Assembly (NCBI RefSeq): GCF_026625845.1
Contig: NZ_CP113066.1
Coordinates: 1,364,001-1,428,000 of the forward strand
Direction: 5' to 3'
Length of the DNA: 64,000 nucleotides
From: Agrococcus sp. SL85
Lineage (GTDB): Bacteria; Actinomycetota; Actinomycetes; Actinomycetales; Microbacteriaceae
The first letter of the stretch is position 1; each line of letters opens with the position of its first letter. A model generated the notes under the pieces. That model ran no database searches and was not told where the DNA came from. It saw only the letters and a list, made by a program, of their open reading frames with translations. This document shows positions 8,282-17,848 of the stretch, piece by piece. The position numbers were made by a program, and so were the translations under genes.

Positions 8282-9419
8282 GGCGTTCGCGGCCCTGTTC
8301 GGTGCCGAGCCCACGGGCGTCTGGTCGGCGCCCGGCCGCGTCAACCTCATCGGGGAGCACACCGACTACAACGGCGGCCTCGCGCTGCCCTTCGGCATCG
8401 ACCGCCGCACGCGGGTCGCGGTGCGCCTCCGGGACGATGACGCGGTGCGCGTGGCCTCGGGGTTCGCGCAGGGCGACGGCGTGATCGCCACGCGCCTCGA
8501 CCGCGCGCTCGACGCGCAGGGCTGGAGCCGGTACGTGCTGGGCGCCGCGCACGTGCTGCGGCGCGAGCTCGGGGTGGAGGGCACGGGCTTCGACGCGCTC
8601 GTCGCGAGCGACGTGCCCGTGGGCGTCGGCGTCTCGTCCTCGGCGGCGCTCGAGTCCGCCGTGCTCGTGGCGCTCGTGGAGCTGTGGGGCCTGGACGCCG
8701 ACGCGCACGCGCTCATCCGCATCGGGCAGCTCGTCGAGAACGAGGTCGTGGGCGCCCCGACCGGCACGCTCGACCAGTCGGCGGTGCTGCTCGCCCGGCG
8801 CGACCACGCGGTGCTGCTCGACTTCGCCGCGGGCTCTGCCGAGCAGGTGCCGCTCGGCTTCGAGGCCGCAGGGCTCGAGATCCTCGTCATCGACTCCCTC
8901 GTGCGGCACGACCACGCCACCGGAGGCTACGGCGACCGCCGCCGCGAGTGCGAGGAGGCCGCCCGGATCGCGGGCGTCGGCACGCTGCGCGAGATCGCTC
9001 CGGAGGCGGTGGAGGGCTGGGCGGCCCGGATGCCCGCAGCGGTGCACCGGCGGATGCGGCACGTCGTGACCGACACGGCGCGCGCGGCGCAGGTCGCGGC
9101 GCTCGTCCGCGCCGGCCGGCCGCGCGAGATCGGGCCGATCCTCACCGACGGGCACCGCTCGCAGCGCGACGACTTCGAGGACTCCGTGCCCGCGATCGAC
9201 GCGGCCGTGGAGGTCGCGGTCGCGGCCGGCGCGCTCGGCGCGCGGCTCACGGGCGGCGGCTTCGGCGGCGCGGCGATCGCGCTCGTCGACGTCGCCGAGT
9301 CGACGCGCATCCAGGCGGAGGTCGCGGACGCGGTCGAGGCCGCGGGGCACGCCCGCCCGACCGTGTTCGCCGTGCACGCCTCGCAGGGCGCGCGCCGCGA
9401 CCCGGAGCCTGCGCCCTAG
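8274..9419 (+). CDS. galK: Galactokinase
   Basis: A 381-residue GHMP-family sugar kinase that phosphorylates galactose at C1 with ATP. The galactokinase signature GRVNLIGEHTDYNGG is near residue 20. The GHMP phosphate loop PVGVGVSSSAALES is near 117, and the third motif LTGGGFGGAAIAL is near 323. Together they identify GalK rather than mevalonate or homoserine kinase. The GTG start at 8274 lies inside the last codons of galT, so the two genes are translationally coupled, consistent with a two-gene Leloir operon. An AGCCT pentamer near the 3' end (9407-9411) does not require correction, because the ORF ends normally just after it. Confidence 0.93.
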   Translation: MREAFAALFGAEPTGVWSAPGRVNLIGEHTDYNGGLALPFGIDRRTRVAVRLRDDDAVRVASGFAQGDGVIATRLDRALDAQGWSRYVLGAAHVLRRELGVEGTGFDALVASDVPVGVGVSSSAALESAVLVALVELWGLDADAHALIRIGQLVENEVVGAPTGTLDQSAVLLARRDHAVLLDFAAGSAEQVPLGFEAAGLEILVIDSLVRHDHATGGYGDRRRECEEAARIAGVGTLREIAPEAVEGWAARMPAAVHRRMRHVVTDTARAAQVAALVRAGRPREIGPILTDGHRSQRDDFEDSVPAIDAAVEVAVAAGALGARLTGGGFGGAAIALVDVAESTRIQAEVADAVEAAGHARPTVFAVHASQGARRDPEPAP

Positions 9420-9442
9420 GCCGCCCCACCCGTTGGCCGAGC

Positions 9443-9471
9443 CGCGCCGCGGCCTCCCCGCCCGCGGCGCG
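9443..9471. terminator. Hairpin between convergent galK and MFS gene
   Basis: CGCGCCGCGG (9443-9452) pairs perfectly with CCGCGGCGCG (9462-9471) across a 9-nt loop. It sits between two convergent stop codons, so it may act in both directions. No T-tract. Confidence 0.55.
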
Positions 9472-9472
9472 A

Positions 9473-10810
9473 CTACGCGAGCGGCTTGCCGCGATGCTCG
9501 GGGATGCGCCAGGCGGCGACCGCGGCGATCGCGAAGGCCGCGGCGAAGACGCCGAAGAGCAGCGCCTCGCCGCCGAACCCCAGGAGCGGCGGCACCGCGA
9601 GCGGCGCGAGGATCGAGGCGATGCGGCCGAAGCCCGCCGCCGCGCCCGTGCCCGTGCCGCGCACCGTCGTCGGGTAGAGCTCCGGCCCCACGGCGTACAG
9701 CGCGCCCCACGCGCCGAGGTTGCAGAACGACAGCGCGCAGCCCGCGGCGATGATCGCGGCCTCGGCGTCGGCGGTGCCGTACCAGCCGGCCGCGAGCGCC
9801 GAGCCCACGAGGAAGAGCGTGAGCGTGGGGCGGCGGCCCCAGCGCTCGATGAGGAACGCGGCGGTCGCGTAGCCCGGCAGCTGCGCGAGCGTGATGATGA
9901 GCGTGAACTGGAACGAGCGCACGAGGTCGAAGCCCTGCGCGACGAGCAGCGTCGGGATCCAGATGAAGGCGCCGTAGTAGGAGAAGTTCACGCAGAACCA
10001 CACCGTCCAGAGCGCAGCGGTGCGGCCGCGCAGCTCGCGGGACCAGATCGAGGTGCGCTCGGCCTCCGGCACCGCCTCGGCGACCACGACCTCCGGCACG
10101 TCGGCCGGCGCGGGCACGCCCGCGGCCTCCTCGAACGACCGAACGGTGCGCTCGGCCTCCGGCAGGCGGCCGCGCGACTCGAGGTACCGCACCGACTCGG
10201 GCACGCCGAAGCGGATGACGATCGAGAAGATCGCGGGCGCCATGCCGATCGCGAGGCCCCAGCGCCAGCCGTCGTCGGAGGCGCCGATCACGAAGGTGCC
10301 GATGACCGCCGAGGCGATCCAGCCCACGGCCCAGAAGGCCTCGAGCCACACGACGACGCGGCCGCGGATGCGCTTGGGGGCGAACTCGCTCACGAGGGTC
10401 GAGGCGACGGGCAGCTCGGCCCCGAGGCCGAGGCCGACGACGAAGCGCAGCGCGAGGAGCGCCGCGAGGCCCGTGACGAGCGCGGAGGCTCCGGTGGCGA
10501 GGCCGTACACCACGAGCGTGAGTGCGAAGACGCTGCGGCGCCCGATGCGGTCGGCGAGCAGGCCGCCGACGGTCGCGCCGATGGCCATGCCGACGAAGCC
10601 CATCGAGGCGATCCACGAGGTCTCGGTGGGCTCGAGCTGCCACTGCTGCGAGAGCGCGGCGATCACGAACGAGACGAGGCCGACGTCCATCGCGTCGAGC
10701 GCCCAGCCGATGCCGGAGGTGCCGAGCAGGCGTCCGTGCCTGCGGGTGAACGGCAGCCGGTCGAGGCGCTCAGAGCGCGTGAGGCCGTCGGCAGGGGGGA
10801 GGGCGGTCAT
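9473..10810 (-). CDS. MFS transporter (metabolite:H+ symporter type)
   Basis: A 445-residue carrier with 12 predicted membrane segments. The first loop 2-3 reads GGLLADRIGRRS, the MFS signature. LRFVVGLGLGAELPVASTLVSEF is typical of the sugar/aromatic acid branch (sugar porter, AAHS, NiaP-like), as is ALDAMDVGLVSFV in the first helix. A charged central loop lies around residues 220-255. The substrate could be an aromatic acid, nicotinate or sugar; nothing in the flanks decides. It converges on galK and is divergent from the SRPBCC gene. The ATG at 10810 gives a normal cytoplasmic N-terminus. Confidence 0.82.
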   Translation of the reverse strand: MTALPPADGLTRSERLDRLPFTRRHGRLLGTSGIGWALDAMDVGLVSFVIAALSQQWQLEPTETSWIASMGFVGMAIGATVGGLLADRIGRRSVFALTLVVYGLATGASALVTGLAALLALRFVVGLGLGAELPVASTLVSEFAPKRIRGRVVVWLEAFWAVGWIASAVIGTFVIGASDDGWRWGLAIGMAPAIFSIVIRFGVPESVRYLESRGRLPEAERTVRSFEEAAGVPAPADVPEVVVAEAVPEAERTSIWSRELRGRTAALWTVWFCVNFSYYGAFIWIPTLLVAQGFDLVRSFQFTLIITLAQLPGYATAAFLIERWGRRPTLTLFLVGSALAAGWYGTADAEAAIIAAGCALSFCNLGAWGALYAVGPELYPTTVRGTGTGAAAGFGRIASILAPLAVPPLLGFGGEALLFGVFAAAFAIAAVAAWRIPEHRGKPLA

Positions 10811-10887
10811 GCAGGGGGCCTCTCGAGCGCGGCGCCAGGGTCTCGCACCGTTCGACCCACGATAGCCCCGCAGCGGGCGCGGCCGGA

Positions 10888-10893
10888 TACGGT
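10888..10893 (+). promoter_or_regulatory. -10 box (TACGGT), leaderless promoter
   Basis: TACGGT is followed by 6 nt and then the ATG at 10900, the classic actinobacterial leaderless spacing. Confidence 0.65.
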
Positions 10894-10899
10894 GGCGGC

Positions 10900-11340
10900 A
10901 TGACGGACTGGAGCGGCACGGGCCACGACGAGCGCGCGGTCGTCGACGCGTGGGTGGATGCCCCCGTCGACGAGGTCTGGGACCTGTGGACGACCCCGGC
11001 GGGCCTCGAGCGCTGGTGGTGGCCGATGTTCGACGACGCCCGCTACGAGGCCGAAGCGCGCGTCGGCGGGTGGTACCGCTTCCGCACGGCGTCGGGCGGC
11101 GTCGGCGTGCAGGGCCGCTACGTCGCGGTCGAGGAGGGCAGGCGCCTGCTCTTCAGCTGGGACTGGCTCGCCGCCGAGGGATCGCAGGGCGAGCAGCTCG
11201 TCGAGGTGCGCTTCGCCGAGCAGGACGGCGGCACGCTCGTGCACGTCGAGCAGTCGGCGCCGCTCGATGAGGTCGACGACATCCGCGACGGCTGGCAGGA
11301 CTCCCTCACGCGCCTCGAGGAGCTCGCCGACAGCTGGTGA
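10900..11340 (+). CDS. SRPBCC/AHSA1-family protein
   Basis: A 146-residue START-like (SRPBCC) protein with the AHSA1 pattern: a strand carrying WVDAPVDEVWDLWT near residue 14, GLERWWWP near 35, GGWYRFRT near 52, and a C-terminal amphipathic helix (DGWQDSLTRLEELADSW). The fold makes a hydrophobic cavity for small ligands, and bacterial members have mostly unknown roles. A paralogue with the same layout lies at 20742-21149. It is expressed from its own leaderless promoter and lies upstream of, but is not clearly co-transcribed with, the LacI gene. Confidence 0.78.
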   Translation: MTDWSGTGHDERAVVDAWVDAPVDEVWDLWTTPAGLERWWWPMFDDARYEAEARVGGWYRFRTASGGVGVQGRYVAVEEGRRLLFSWDWLAAEGSQGEQLVEVRFAEQDGGTLVHVEQSAPLDEVDDIRDGWQDSLTRLEELADSW

Positions 11341-11360
11341 GCATTCGGCGCCCCCATCCG

Positions 11361-11374
11361 TGCGAAACGGTCAC
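11361..11374. promoter_or_regulatory. Candidate LacI-type operator upstream of the regulator
   Basis: TGCGAAACGGTCAC lies 74 nt before the regulator start. Its exact reverse complement appears in the araB promoter at 12509-12522. A 14-bp match shared only by these two promoters is unlikely to be chance; binding is inferred. Confidence 0.6.
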
Positions 11375-11434
11375 CACGCAGGGCGGCGAGGTGGGATGCT
11401 GGGGGAGCGCGACGAGTGCGCACCGGGAGGCACG

Positions 11435-12445
11435 ATGGCGAGCGAGCGGGAGCGGCGGCCCAACATCCGCGACGTCGCCGCGCGCGCCGGGGTCAGCTAC
11501 CAGACGGTCTCCCGCGCCCTGAACCGGCACCCCAACGTGAAGGCCGAGACGCTCGCGCGCGTCGAGGCGGCGATCGTCGAGCTCGGCTACCGGCCGAACG
11601 CCGCGGCGCGCGCGCTCGTGCGCCGGAGCTCCCGGACCATCGGCCTGCTCACGCTGCCGACGACCGACTACGGCCCGCAGACCCAGCAGATCGCGATCGA
11701 GACGGCCGCGCGCGACGCCGGCTACCGGATCGCGCTCACGAACGCCGCCTCCGGCAGCGTCGACGACCTCGCTGCGGGCCTCACCTTCCTGCGCGAGACG
11801 AACATCGACGCGCTCGTCGTCTCGGTCGCCGAGACCGCGGTGCTCGAGGCGCTCGGGCAGCTGCGGGTCGAGGTGCCCTACGTGACGCTCGAGCCGACGG
11901 GCCTCGCCTTCGGCCACTCCGTCGCGATCGACCAGCGGCTCGGGGCCCGGATGGCGGTCGACCACCTCGCCGGCCTCGGGCATCGCCGCATCGCGCAGCT
12001 GCGCGGGCCGCAGGGCTCGATCGACGCGAGCGCCCGCGCGCGCGGCGTCGAGGAGCGCGTCGCGGAGCTCGGGCTCGAGCTCGTCGGCACGCTCGAGGGC
12101 GACTGGACGCCGGACTCCGGCTACGCCGAGGGGCCCGCGGCGCTCGCGCTCGGGGCCACGGGGATCGCGGTCGGCAACGACCAGATGGCCCTCGGCCTCC
12201 TGCACGCGTGCCGCGACGCCGGGGTGCGGGTGCCCGAGGACGTCTCGGTCGTGGGCTTCGACGACGTGCCGGAGGCGCCGCACTACCCGACGGCGCTCAC
12301 GACCGTGCGGCAGGAGTTCCAGGAGGTGGGGTCGGCCGCGATGCGGGTGCTGCTCGACGACCTCGGCGGGGGCTCCGGCCTCGTGCACCTGCGGATCCCG
12401 CCGACGCTGGTCGAGCGCGCCTCGACCGCACGGCCGCGCGGCTAG
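11435..12445 (+). CDS. LacI-family transcriptional regulator of the arabinose operon
   Basis: A 336-residue LacI/GalR repressor. The N-terminal helix-turn-helix NIRDVAARAGVSYQTVSRAL (residues 9-28) is followed by a hinge helix (YRPNAAARALV). The periplasmic-binding-protein-like sensor domain includes LGHRRIAQLRG, GIAVGNDQMALGLL and VSVVGFDDVPEAPHY. It sits directly upstream of araBDA in the same direction, and its own promoter shares a 14-bp site with the araB promoter. Control of arabinose use with autoregulation is therefore the likely role, with L-arabinose or a derivative as inducer. It replaces the AraC-type regulator of enterobacteria. A GGGAGG ribosome-binding site precedes the ATG. 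Confidence 0.85.
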   Translation: MASERERRPNIRDVAARAGVSYQTVSRALNRHPNVKAETLARVEAAIVELGYRPNAAARALVRRSSRTIGLLTLPTTDYGPQTQQIAIETAARDAGYRIALTNAASGSVDDLAAGLTFLRETNIDALVVSVAETAVLEALGQLRVEVPYVTLEPTGLAFGHSVAIDQRLGARMAVDHLAGLGHRRIAQLRGPQGSIDASARARGVEERVAELGLELVGTLEGDWTPDSGYAEGPAALALGATGIAVGNDQMALGLLHACRDAGVRVPEDVSVVGFDDVPEAPHYPTALTTVRQEFQEVGSAAMRVLLDDLGGGSGLVHLRIPPTLVERASTARPRG

Positions 12446-12508
12446 CCCGCGCGCGGCGACGGGCCGCACCGATCAGATGTCACGATCCGATCACGGTGTC
12501 GCGAAGTT

Positions 12509-12522
12509 GTGACCGTTTCGCA
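12509..12522. promoter_or_regulatory. Candidate LacI-type operator in the araB promoter
   Basis: GTGACCGTTTCGCA is the exact reverse complement of the site at 11361-11374. It is flanked by GCGAA (12501-12505), which pairs with TTCGC (12517-12521) to make a wider dyad. A CATACAGT stretch just after it could be the -10 region, which would place the operator over the core promoter. Confidence 0.6.
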
Positions 12523-12575
12523 TACAGTGGCCGCACTGCACTGCGGCAGCTGCCGCACGAGACGACGGAGTCACC

Positions 12576-14315
12576 ATGCGAGAGAGCGCGCAGCCCAGCG
12601 CGGCCGCCGGCGCCCAGGCCGACCGCCACGTGATCGGCATCGACTTCGGGACGCTCTCGGGCCGCGCGATCGTCGTCCGCGTGGCCGACGGCGCCGAGCT
12701 CGGCAGCGCCGTCCACGAGTACGCGCACGCGGTGATCGACGACCGCCTCCCCGCCACCGGCGAGCGGCTCGCGCCCGAGTGGGCGCTGCAGGAGCCCAAC
12801 GACTGGCTCGAGGTCCTGCGCCGCGCGGTGCCGGCCGCCGTCCGCGCCTCCGGCATCGACCCGGCGAGCGTCATCGGCGTCGGGACCGACTTCACGGCGT
12901 CCACCCCGATGCCCGTGACCGACGATGGCACCCCGCTCTGCCGCCTCGACGGCCTCGGCGGCCGGCCGCACGCCTACCCGAAGCTCTGGAAGCACCACGC
13001 CGCGCAGGGGCAGGCCGACCGCATCAACGCGATCGCGGCCGAGCGCGGCGAGCCGTGGCTCGCGCGCTACGGCGGCGCCATCTCGAGCGAGTGGGAGTTC
13101 GCCAAGGCCCTGCAGGTGCTCGAGGAGGACCCCGAGGTCTACGCCCGCATCGACCGCTGGGTCGAGGCCGCCGACTGGATCGTGTGGCAGCTCACCGGCC
13201 GCTACGTGCGCAACGCCTGCTCGGCCGGCTACAAGGGCATCCTGCAGGACGGCGCCTACCCGAGCCGCGACTACCTGGCCGCCCTCAACCCCGGCTTCGC
13301 GGCCTTCACCGAGAAGCTCGAGGCCGAGATCGGCGCGCTCGGCGCGGCCGCCGGCCATCTCACGGCCGAGGCCGCGGCGCTCACGGGCCTCCCCGCCGGC
13401 ATCCCCGTCGCGGTCGGCAACGTCGACGCGCACGTCACGGCCCCCGCCGCGAAGGCGACGGCGCCCGGCAGCATGCTCGCGATCATGGGCACCTCGACGT
13501 GCCACGTCATGTCGAGCGAGACGCTCGCCGAGGTGCCCGGCATGTGCGGCGTCGTCGACGGCGGCATCGTCGACGGCCTCTGGGGCTATGAGGCCGGGCA
13601 GTCGGGCGTCGGTGACATCCTCGCCTGGTACGTCGCCAACCAGGTGCCGCCCGCCATCCACGACGCGGCCGCGGCCGCCGGCCGCAGCGTGCACGAGCAC
13701 CTCACCGAGCTCGCCTGGGCCGAGCCGGTCGGCGCGCACGGCCTCGTCGCCCTCGACTGGCACTCGGGCAACCGCTCGGTGCTCGTCGACACCAACCTCT
13801 CGGGCCTGCTCATCGGCGCGACCATCACGACGCGGCCCGAGGAGATCTACCGCGCGCTCGTGGAGGCCACGGCCTTCGGCACGCGCGTCATCGTCGAGGC
13901 CTTCGACGGCTCGGGCGTGACGGTGGAGCGCTTCGTCGCCGCCGGCGGCCTGCTGCGCAACCGACGCCTCATGCAGACCTACGCCGACGTGCTGCGCATG
14001 CCCATCTCGGTCATCGCGAGCGAGCAGGGCCCGGCGCTCGGCTCGGCGATCCACGCGGCCGTCGCCGCGGGCGCCTACCCCGACACGATCGCGGCGGGGG
14101 AGGCCATGGGCGCCGCCGACGAGGACGCCTACGTGCCCGACCCCGCGGCTGCCGACGCCTACGACGCCCTCTACGCCGAGTACCTGGCCCTCCACGACCG
14201 CTTCGGCCGCGGCGGCGACGACGTCATGCGCCGCCTCAAGGCCATGAAGCGCGAGGCGCGCGCGTCGGCCGCCGTCGCGGAGCCCGCCCGCGAGACCGCG
14301 GAGGCCACGGCATGA
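12576..14315 (+). CDS. araB: L-ribulokinase
   Basis: A 579-residue FGGY-family kinase, close to the usual AraB length, phosphorylating L-ribulose to L-ribulose-5-phosphate. The N-terminal ATPase motif [16 protein letters not shown] (near residue 22), [14 protein letters not shown] near 106 and the AraB-typical [14 protein letters not shown] near 130 identify it as ribulokinase rather than xylulo- or glycerol kinase. [17 protein letters not shown] in the C-terminal half matches the second FGGY signature. It is first in an araB-araD-araA operon; araD overlaps its stop by ATGA. The promoter region (12446-12575) carries the shared 14-bp operator. Confidence 0.93.
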   Translation: MRESAQPSAAAGAQADRHVIGIDFGTLSGRAIVVRVADGAELGSAVHEYAHAVIDDRLPATGERLAPEWALQEPNDWLEVLRRAVPAAVRASGIDPASVIGVGTDFTASTPMPVTDDGTPLCRLDGLGGRPHAYPKLWKHHAAQGQADRINAIAAERGEPWLARYGGAISSEWEFAKALQVLEEDPEVYARIDRWVEAADWIVWQLTGRYVRNACSAGYKGILQDGAYPSRDYLAALNPGFAAFTEKLEAEIGALGAAAGHLTAEAAALTGLPAGIPVAVGNVDAHVTAPAAKATAPGSMLAIMGTSTCHVMSSETLAEVPGMCGVVDGGIVDGLWGYEAGQSGVGDILAWYVANQVPPAIHDAAAAAGRSVHEHLTELAWAEPVGAHGLVALDWHSGNRSVLVDTNLSGLLIGATITTRPEEIYRALVEATAFGTRVIVEAFDGSGVTVERFVAAGGLLRNRRLMQTYADVLRMPISVIASEQGPALGSAIHAAVAAGAYPDTIAAGEAMGAADEDAYVPDPAAADAYDALYAEYLALHDRFGRGGDDVMRRLKAMKREARASAAVAEPARETAEATA

Positions 14316-15037
14316 GCGCGGTCGAGACGGGCGCGGTCGAGACCGACGCCGTCCGCCGCGCCCGCGAGGAGGTCGCCGCGCTGCACGCCCAGCTCACCCG
14401 CTACGGCCTCGTGGTGTGGACGGGCGGCAACGTCTCGGGCCGCGTCGAGGGCGAGGACCGCTTCGTCATCAAGCCCTCGGGCGTCGACTACGACGACCTC
14501 ACCCCCGAGTCGATGATCCTCTGCGAGCTCGACGGCAGCGTCGTGCCCGGCAGCCTCGGCGCCGAGCGCTCGCCCTCGAGCGACACCGCCGCGCACGCCT
14601 ACGTCTACCGCCACATGCCCGAGGTCGGCGGCGTCGTGCACACGCACTCCACGTACGCGACCGCGTGGGCGGCGCGCGGCGAGGCGATCCCGTGCCACAT
14701 CACCGCGATGGCCGACGAGTTCGGCGGCGAGATCCCCGTGGGCCCCTTCGCGATCATCGGCGACGACTCGATCGGCCGCGGCATCGTCGAGACGCTCCAG
14801 GGCCACCGCTCGCGCGCGGTGCTCATGCAGAACCACGGCCCGTTCACGATCGGGCGCGACGCGCGCGACGCGGTGAAGGCCGCGGTGATGTGCGAGGACG
14901 TCGCCCGCACCATGCACCTCGCGCGACAGGGCGGGGCGACGATCCCGATCGTCCCCGGGCACCTCGACCGCCTCTTCGACCGATACCAGAACGTCTACGG
15001 CCAGCAGGCCGCGAGCACCACGGAGGACACCGAGTGA
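14312..15037 (+). CDS. araD: L-ribulose-5-phosphate 4-epimerase
   Basis: A 241-residue class II aldolase/epimerase. GGNVSGRV near residue 38, [10 protein letters not shown] near 53 and [12 protein letters not shown] near 90 are family blocks. [10 protein letters not shown] near 110 supplies metal-binding His residues, and a third His lies in [10 protein letters not shown]. It converts L-ribulose-5-phosphate to D-xylulose-5-phosphate for the pentose phosphate pathway. In the ara operon context this is AraD rather than fuculose aldolase. Start and stop overlap the flanking genes (ATGA with araB, GTGA with araA), so the three are translationally coupled. Confidence 0.93.
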   Translation: MSAVETGAVETDAVRRAREEVAALHAQLTRYGLVVWTGGNVSGRVEGEDRFVIKPSGVDYDDLTPESMILCELDGSVVPGSLGAERSPSSDTAAHAYVYRHMPEVGGVVHTHSTYATAWAARGEAIPCHITAMADEFGGEIPVGPFAIIGDDSIGRGIVETLQGHRSRAVLMQNHGPFTIGRDARDAVKAAVMCEDVARTMHLARQGGATIPIVPGHLDRLFDRYQNVYGQQAASTTEDTE

Positions 15038-16554
15038 CGAGCATCATCCCCGACCCCGCGTCGAAGGTCGTCTGGTTCCTCACGGGGAGCCAGGGGCTGT
15101 ACGGCGAGGAGACGCTCGCGCAGGTGGCCGCGCAGTCGGAGGAGGTCGCCGGCCTCCTGCAGGGCGCCGACGAGATCCCGGTCACGGTCGAGCACCGCCC
15201 CGTGCTCACCTCGCCCGAGGCGATCCGCCGCGCGATGCTCGAGGCGAACGCCGACGACCGCGTGATCGGCGTCGTCGCGTGGATGCACACCTTCAGCCCC
15301 GCGAAGATGTGGATCGGCGGGCTCGAGGCGCTGCAGAAGCCGCTCCTGCACCTGCACACGCAGCACGAGGCGGCGCTGCCCTGGAGCGAGATCGACTTCG
15401 ACTTCATGAACCTCAACCAGGCCGCGCACGGCGATCGCGAGTTCGGCTACATCGCCGCACGCCTGGGCACGCCCCGCACGATCGTCGTCGGCCACGCCGC
15501 GAGCCCGCGCGTGCGCGCCGAGATCGGCACGTGGTCGCGCGCGGCCCTCGGCACCGCGGCGCTGCGCAGCCTGAAGGTCGCGCGCTTCGGCGACAACATG
15601 CGCTTCGTCGCGGTGACGGAGGGCGACAAGACCGAGGCCGAGGTCAGGCTCGGCGTGCAGGTCAACACCTGGGGCGTCACCGAGCTCGCCGACGCCGTCG
15701 AGGCGGTGCCGGACGCCGCGGTCGACGCGCTCGTCGCCGAGTACCTCGAGGCCTACGACGTCGCCGACGAGCTGCGCCCGGGCGGCGAGCGCCACGCGTC
15801 GCTCCGCGACGGCGCCCGCATCGAGGCGGGGCTCCGCGGCTTCCTGGAGGCGGGCGGGTTCGGCGCCTTCACGACGAGCTTCGAGGACCTCGCCGGCCTC
15901 CCGCAGCTGCCCGGCCTCGCGGTGCAGCGACTCATGGCCGACGGCTACGGCTTCGGCGCCGAGGGCGACTGGAAGACCGCGATCCTCGTGCACGCCGCGG
16001 CCCACATGGGTGCGGGCCTGCCGGGCGGCGCCTCGCTCATGGAGGACTACACGTACCACCTCGTCGAGGGCGAGGAGCTGATCCTCGGCGCGCACATGCT
16101 CGAGGTGAGCCCGAGCCTCACGAGCGAGCGGCCGCGCCTCGAGGTGCATCCGCTCGGCATCGGCGGCAAGGACGACCCCGTGCGGCTCGTGTTCACCGCC
16201 GACCCGGGCCCGGCCGTCGTCGTCGCGCTGAGCGACATGCGCGAGCGCTTCCGCATGGTCGCCAACGTGGTCGAGAACGTCGCGCTGCCCGAGCCGATGC
16301 CGAAGCTGCCCGTCGGGCACGCCGTGTGGCGGCCCGCCCCCGACCTCGCGACCTCCGCGGCCGCGTGGCTCACCGCGGGGGCGGCGCACCACACCGTCAT
16401 GTCGACGCAGGTCGGCATCGACGCCTTCCGCGAGCTCGCCCGCCAGACCGGCATCGAGCTCCTCGAGATCCACGAGGGCACCACCGTCCAGGCCTTCGAG
16501 CGCGAGGTGCGCTGGAACGCCGCCTACCACCGACTCGCACAGGGCCTCGGCTGA
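15034..16554 (+). CDS. araA: L-arabinose isomerase
   Basis: A 506-residue AraA interconverting L-arabinose and L-ribulose, with Mn2+ expected as cofactor. Typical blocks are [16 protein letters not shown] at the start, [12 protein letters not shown] near 90, [11 protein letters not shown] near 113 and [15 protein letters not shown] near 129. GDWKTAIL and LMEDYTYH follow near 315-340. The GTG start at 15034 overlaps the araD stop. The AGG CTC pair near residue 205 reads correctly in frame, a useful control showing that not every AGGCT pentamer here is an error. A 73-nt gap separates araA from the sugar-binding lipoprotein gene, which may be co-transcribed. Confidence 0.94.
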   Translation: MTSIIPDPASKVVWFLTGSQGLYGEETLAQVAAQSEEVAGLLQGADEIPVTVEHRPVLTSPEAIRRAMLEANADDRVIGVVAWMHTFSPAKMWIGGLEALQKPLLHLHTQHEAALPWSEIDFDFMNLNQAAHGDREFGYIAARLGTPRTIVVGHAASPRVRAEIGTWSRAALGTAALRSLKVARFGDNMRFVAVTEGDKTEAEVRLGVQVNTWGVTELADAVEAVPDAAVDALVAEYLEAYDVADELRPGGERHASLRDGARIEAGLRGFLEAGGFGAFTTSFEDLAGLPQLPGLAVQRLMADGYGFGAEGDWKTAILVHAAAHMGAGLPGGASLMEDYTYHLVEGEELILGAHMLEVSPSLTSERPRLEVHPLGIGGKDDPVRLVFTADPGPAVVVALSDMRERFRMVANVVENVALPEPMPKLPVGHAVWRPAPDLATSAAAWLTAGAAHHTVMSTQVGIDAFRELARQTGIELLEIHEGTTVQAFEREVRWNAAYHRLAQGLG

Positions 16555-16627
16555 CGCCGGACCCTCGCCGCGACCCTCCCGGTCGCACCACCCACAGCCG
16601 CACCGCGGCACCAGGAAAGGAACCACA

Positions 16628-17752
16628 GTGAAGAAGCACCGCATCCTCGGCGCTGTCGCTGCCGCAGGCATGATCGCGCTCATCGCGACCGGCTGCGGCC
16701 GCGGCGGCACCGCTGAGCCGGCAGGCAGCGACGGCGCTGCCGAGCCGGGCGGCCAGGGCCAGATCGTCGGCGTCGCGATGCCGACGCAGCAGTCGGAGCG
16801 CTGGATCGCCGACGGCGACAACGTGCGCTCGCAGCTCGAGGACCTCGGCTACACCGTCGACCTGCAGTACGCGAACGACGACATCCCCACCCAGGTGTCG
16901 CAGATCGAGAACATGATCTCCTCGGGCGCCGAGGCGCTCATCATCGCCTCGATCGACGGCACGACGCTCACCGACGTGCTGCAGCAGGCCGGCGACGCGG
17001 GCATCCCCGTCATCGCCTACGACCGCCTCATCAACGGCAGCCCGAACGTCGACTACTACACGACCTTCGACAACTACCAGGTGGGCGTGCAGCAGGCGAC
17101 GAGCCTCCTCACGGGGCTCGGCGTCGTCGACGAGAACGGCGAGCGCACCGACGAGGCCGGCCCGTTCAACATCGAGCTCTTCGCGGGCAGCCCGGACGAC
17201 AACAACGCGACGTTCTTCTGGAACGGCGCGATCGACACCCTCCAGCCGCTCATCGACGACGGCACGCTCGTCGTGCCGTCGGGCCAGACCGACTTCGAGC
17301 AGGCGGCGATCCTCCGCTGGCTGCCCGAGACGGCGCAGGAGCGCATGGAGAACATCCTCACCGTCATCGGCGACACGGAGCTCGACGGCGTGCTCTCGCC
17401 CTACGACGGCCTCTCGATCGGCATCATCTCGGCGCTGACCTCCGGCGGCTACTCGACCGACGCCCTGCCCGTCATCACGGGACAGGACGCGGAGGTCGGC
17501 TCGGTGCAGTCGATCATCGCCGGCGAGCAGTACTCGACCATCTTCAAGGACACCCGCCTCCTCGCGGAGCAGGCCGTCTCGATGGTCGACGCGCTCCTCA
17601 CGGGCGGCGAGCCCGAGGTGAACGACACCGAGACGTACGACAACGGCGAGCTCATCGTCCCGTCGTACCTGCTCGAGTCGACCATCGTCACGGTCGACAA
17701 CTACGAGGAAGTGCTCATCGACTCCGGGTACTACACCGCGGACGAGCTCTAG
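16628..17752 (+). CDS. Sugar-binding lipoprotein of an ABC importer (ChvE/XylF-like)
   Basis: A 374-residue solute-binding protein. A lipoprotein signal peptide ends in the lipobox LIATGC (Cys at about residue 23). The mature part is a type I periplasmic-binding fold with [36 protein letters not shown] and [10 protein letters not shown]. The family includes ChvE, which binds arabinose, galactose, glucose and xylose. Its place after araBDA makes L-arabinose the favoured ligand, but this is inference. The GTG start is supported by the AGGAAAGGAA stretch before it. Together with the next two genes it makes a complete CUT2-type importer. Confidence 0.88.
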   Translation: MKKHRILGAVAAAGMIALIATGCGRGGTAEPAGSDGAAEPGGQGQIVGVAMPTQQSERWIADGDNVRSQLEDLGYTVDLQYANDDIPTQVSQIENMISSGAEALIIASIDGTTLTDVLQQAGDAGIPVIAYDRLINGSPNVDYYTTFDNYQVGVQQATSLLTGLGVVDENGERTDEAGPFNIELFAGSPDDNNATFFWNGAIDTLQPLIDDGTLVVPSGQTDFEQAAILRWLPETAQERMENILTVIGDTELDGVLSPYDGLSIGIISALTSGGYSTDALPVITGQDAEVGSVQSIIAGEQYSTIFKDTRLLAEQAVSMVDALLTGGEPEVNDTETYDNGELIVPSYLLESTIVTVDNYEEVLIDSGYYTADEL

Positions 17753-17848
17753 CGAGCACCGGTGCGGGGCGGGGGTCCGCCCCTGCCCCGCACCACCCCA
17801 CCGGCCCCGGCGCGACCGCGCCGGCCCACGCTTGGAAGGGAGGGCGCC

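Noticed and set aside
9400..9419. AGCCT near the end of galK as another frame error
   Set aside because: The frame ends at a stop right after it, and restoring two bases would only add an unconserved tail into the terminator hairpin.
15649..15660. AGGCT in araA (and in recR near 41590) as a frame error
   Set aside because: Both read as Arg-Leu in the conserved frame, with no break. They show that AGGCT can be genuine.
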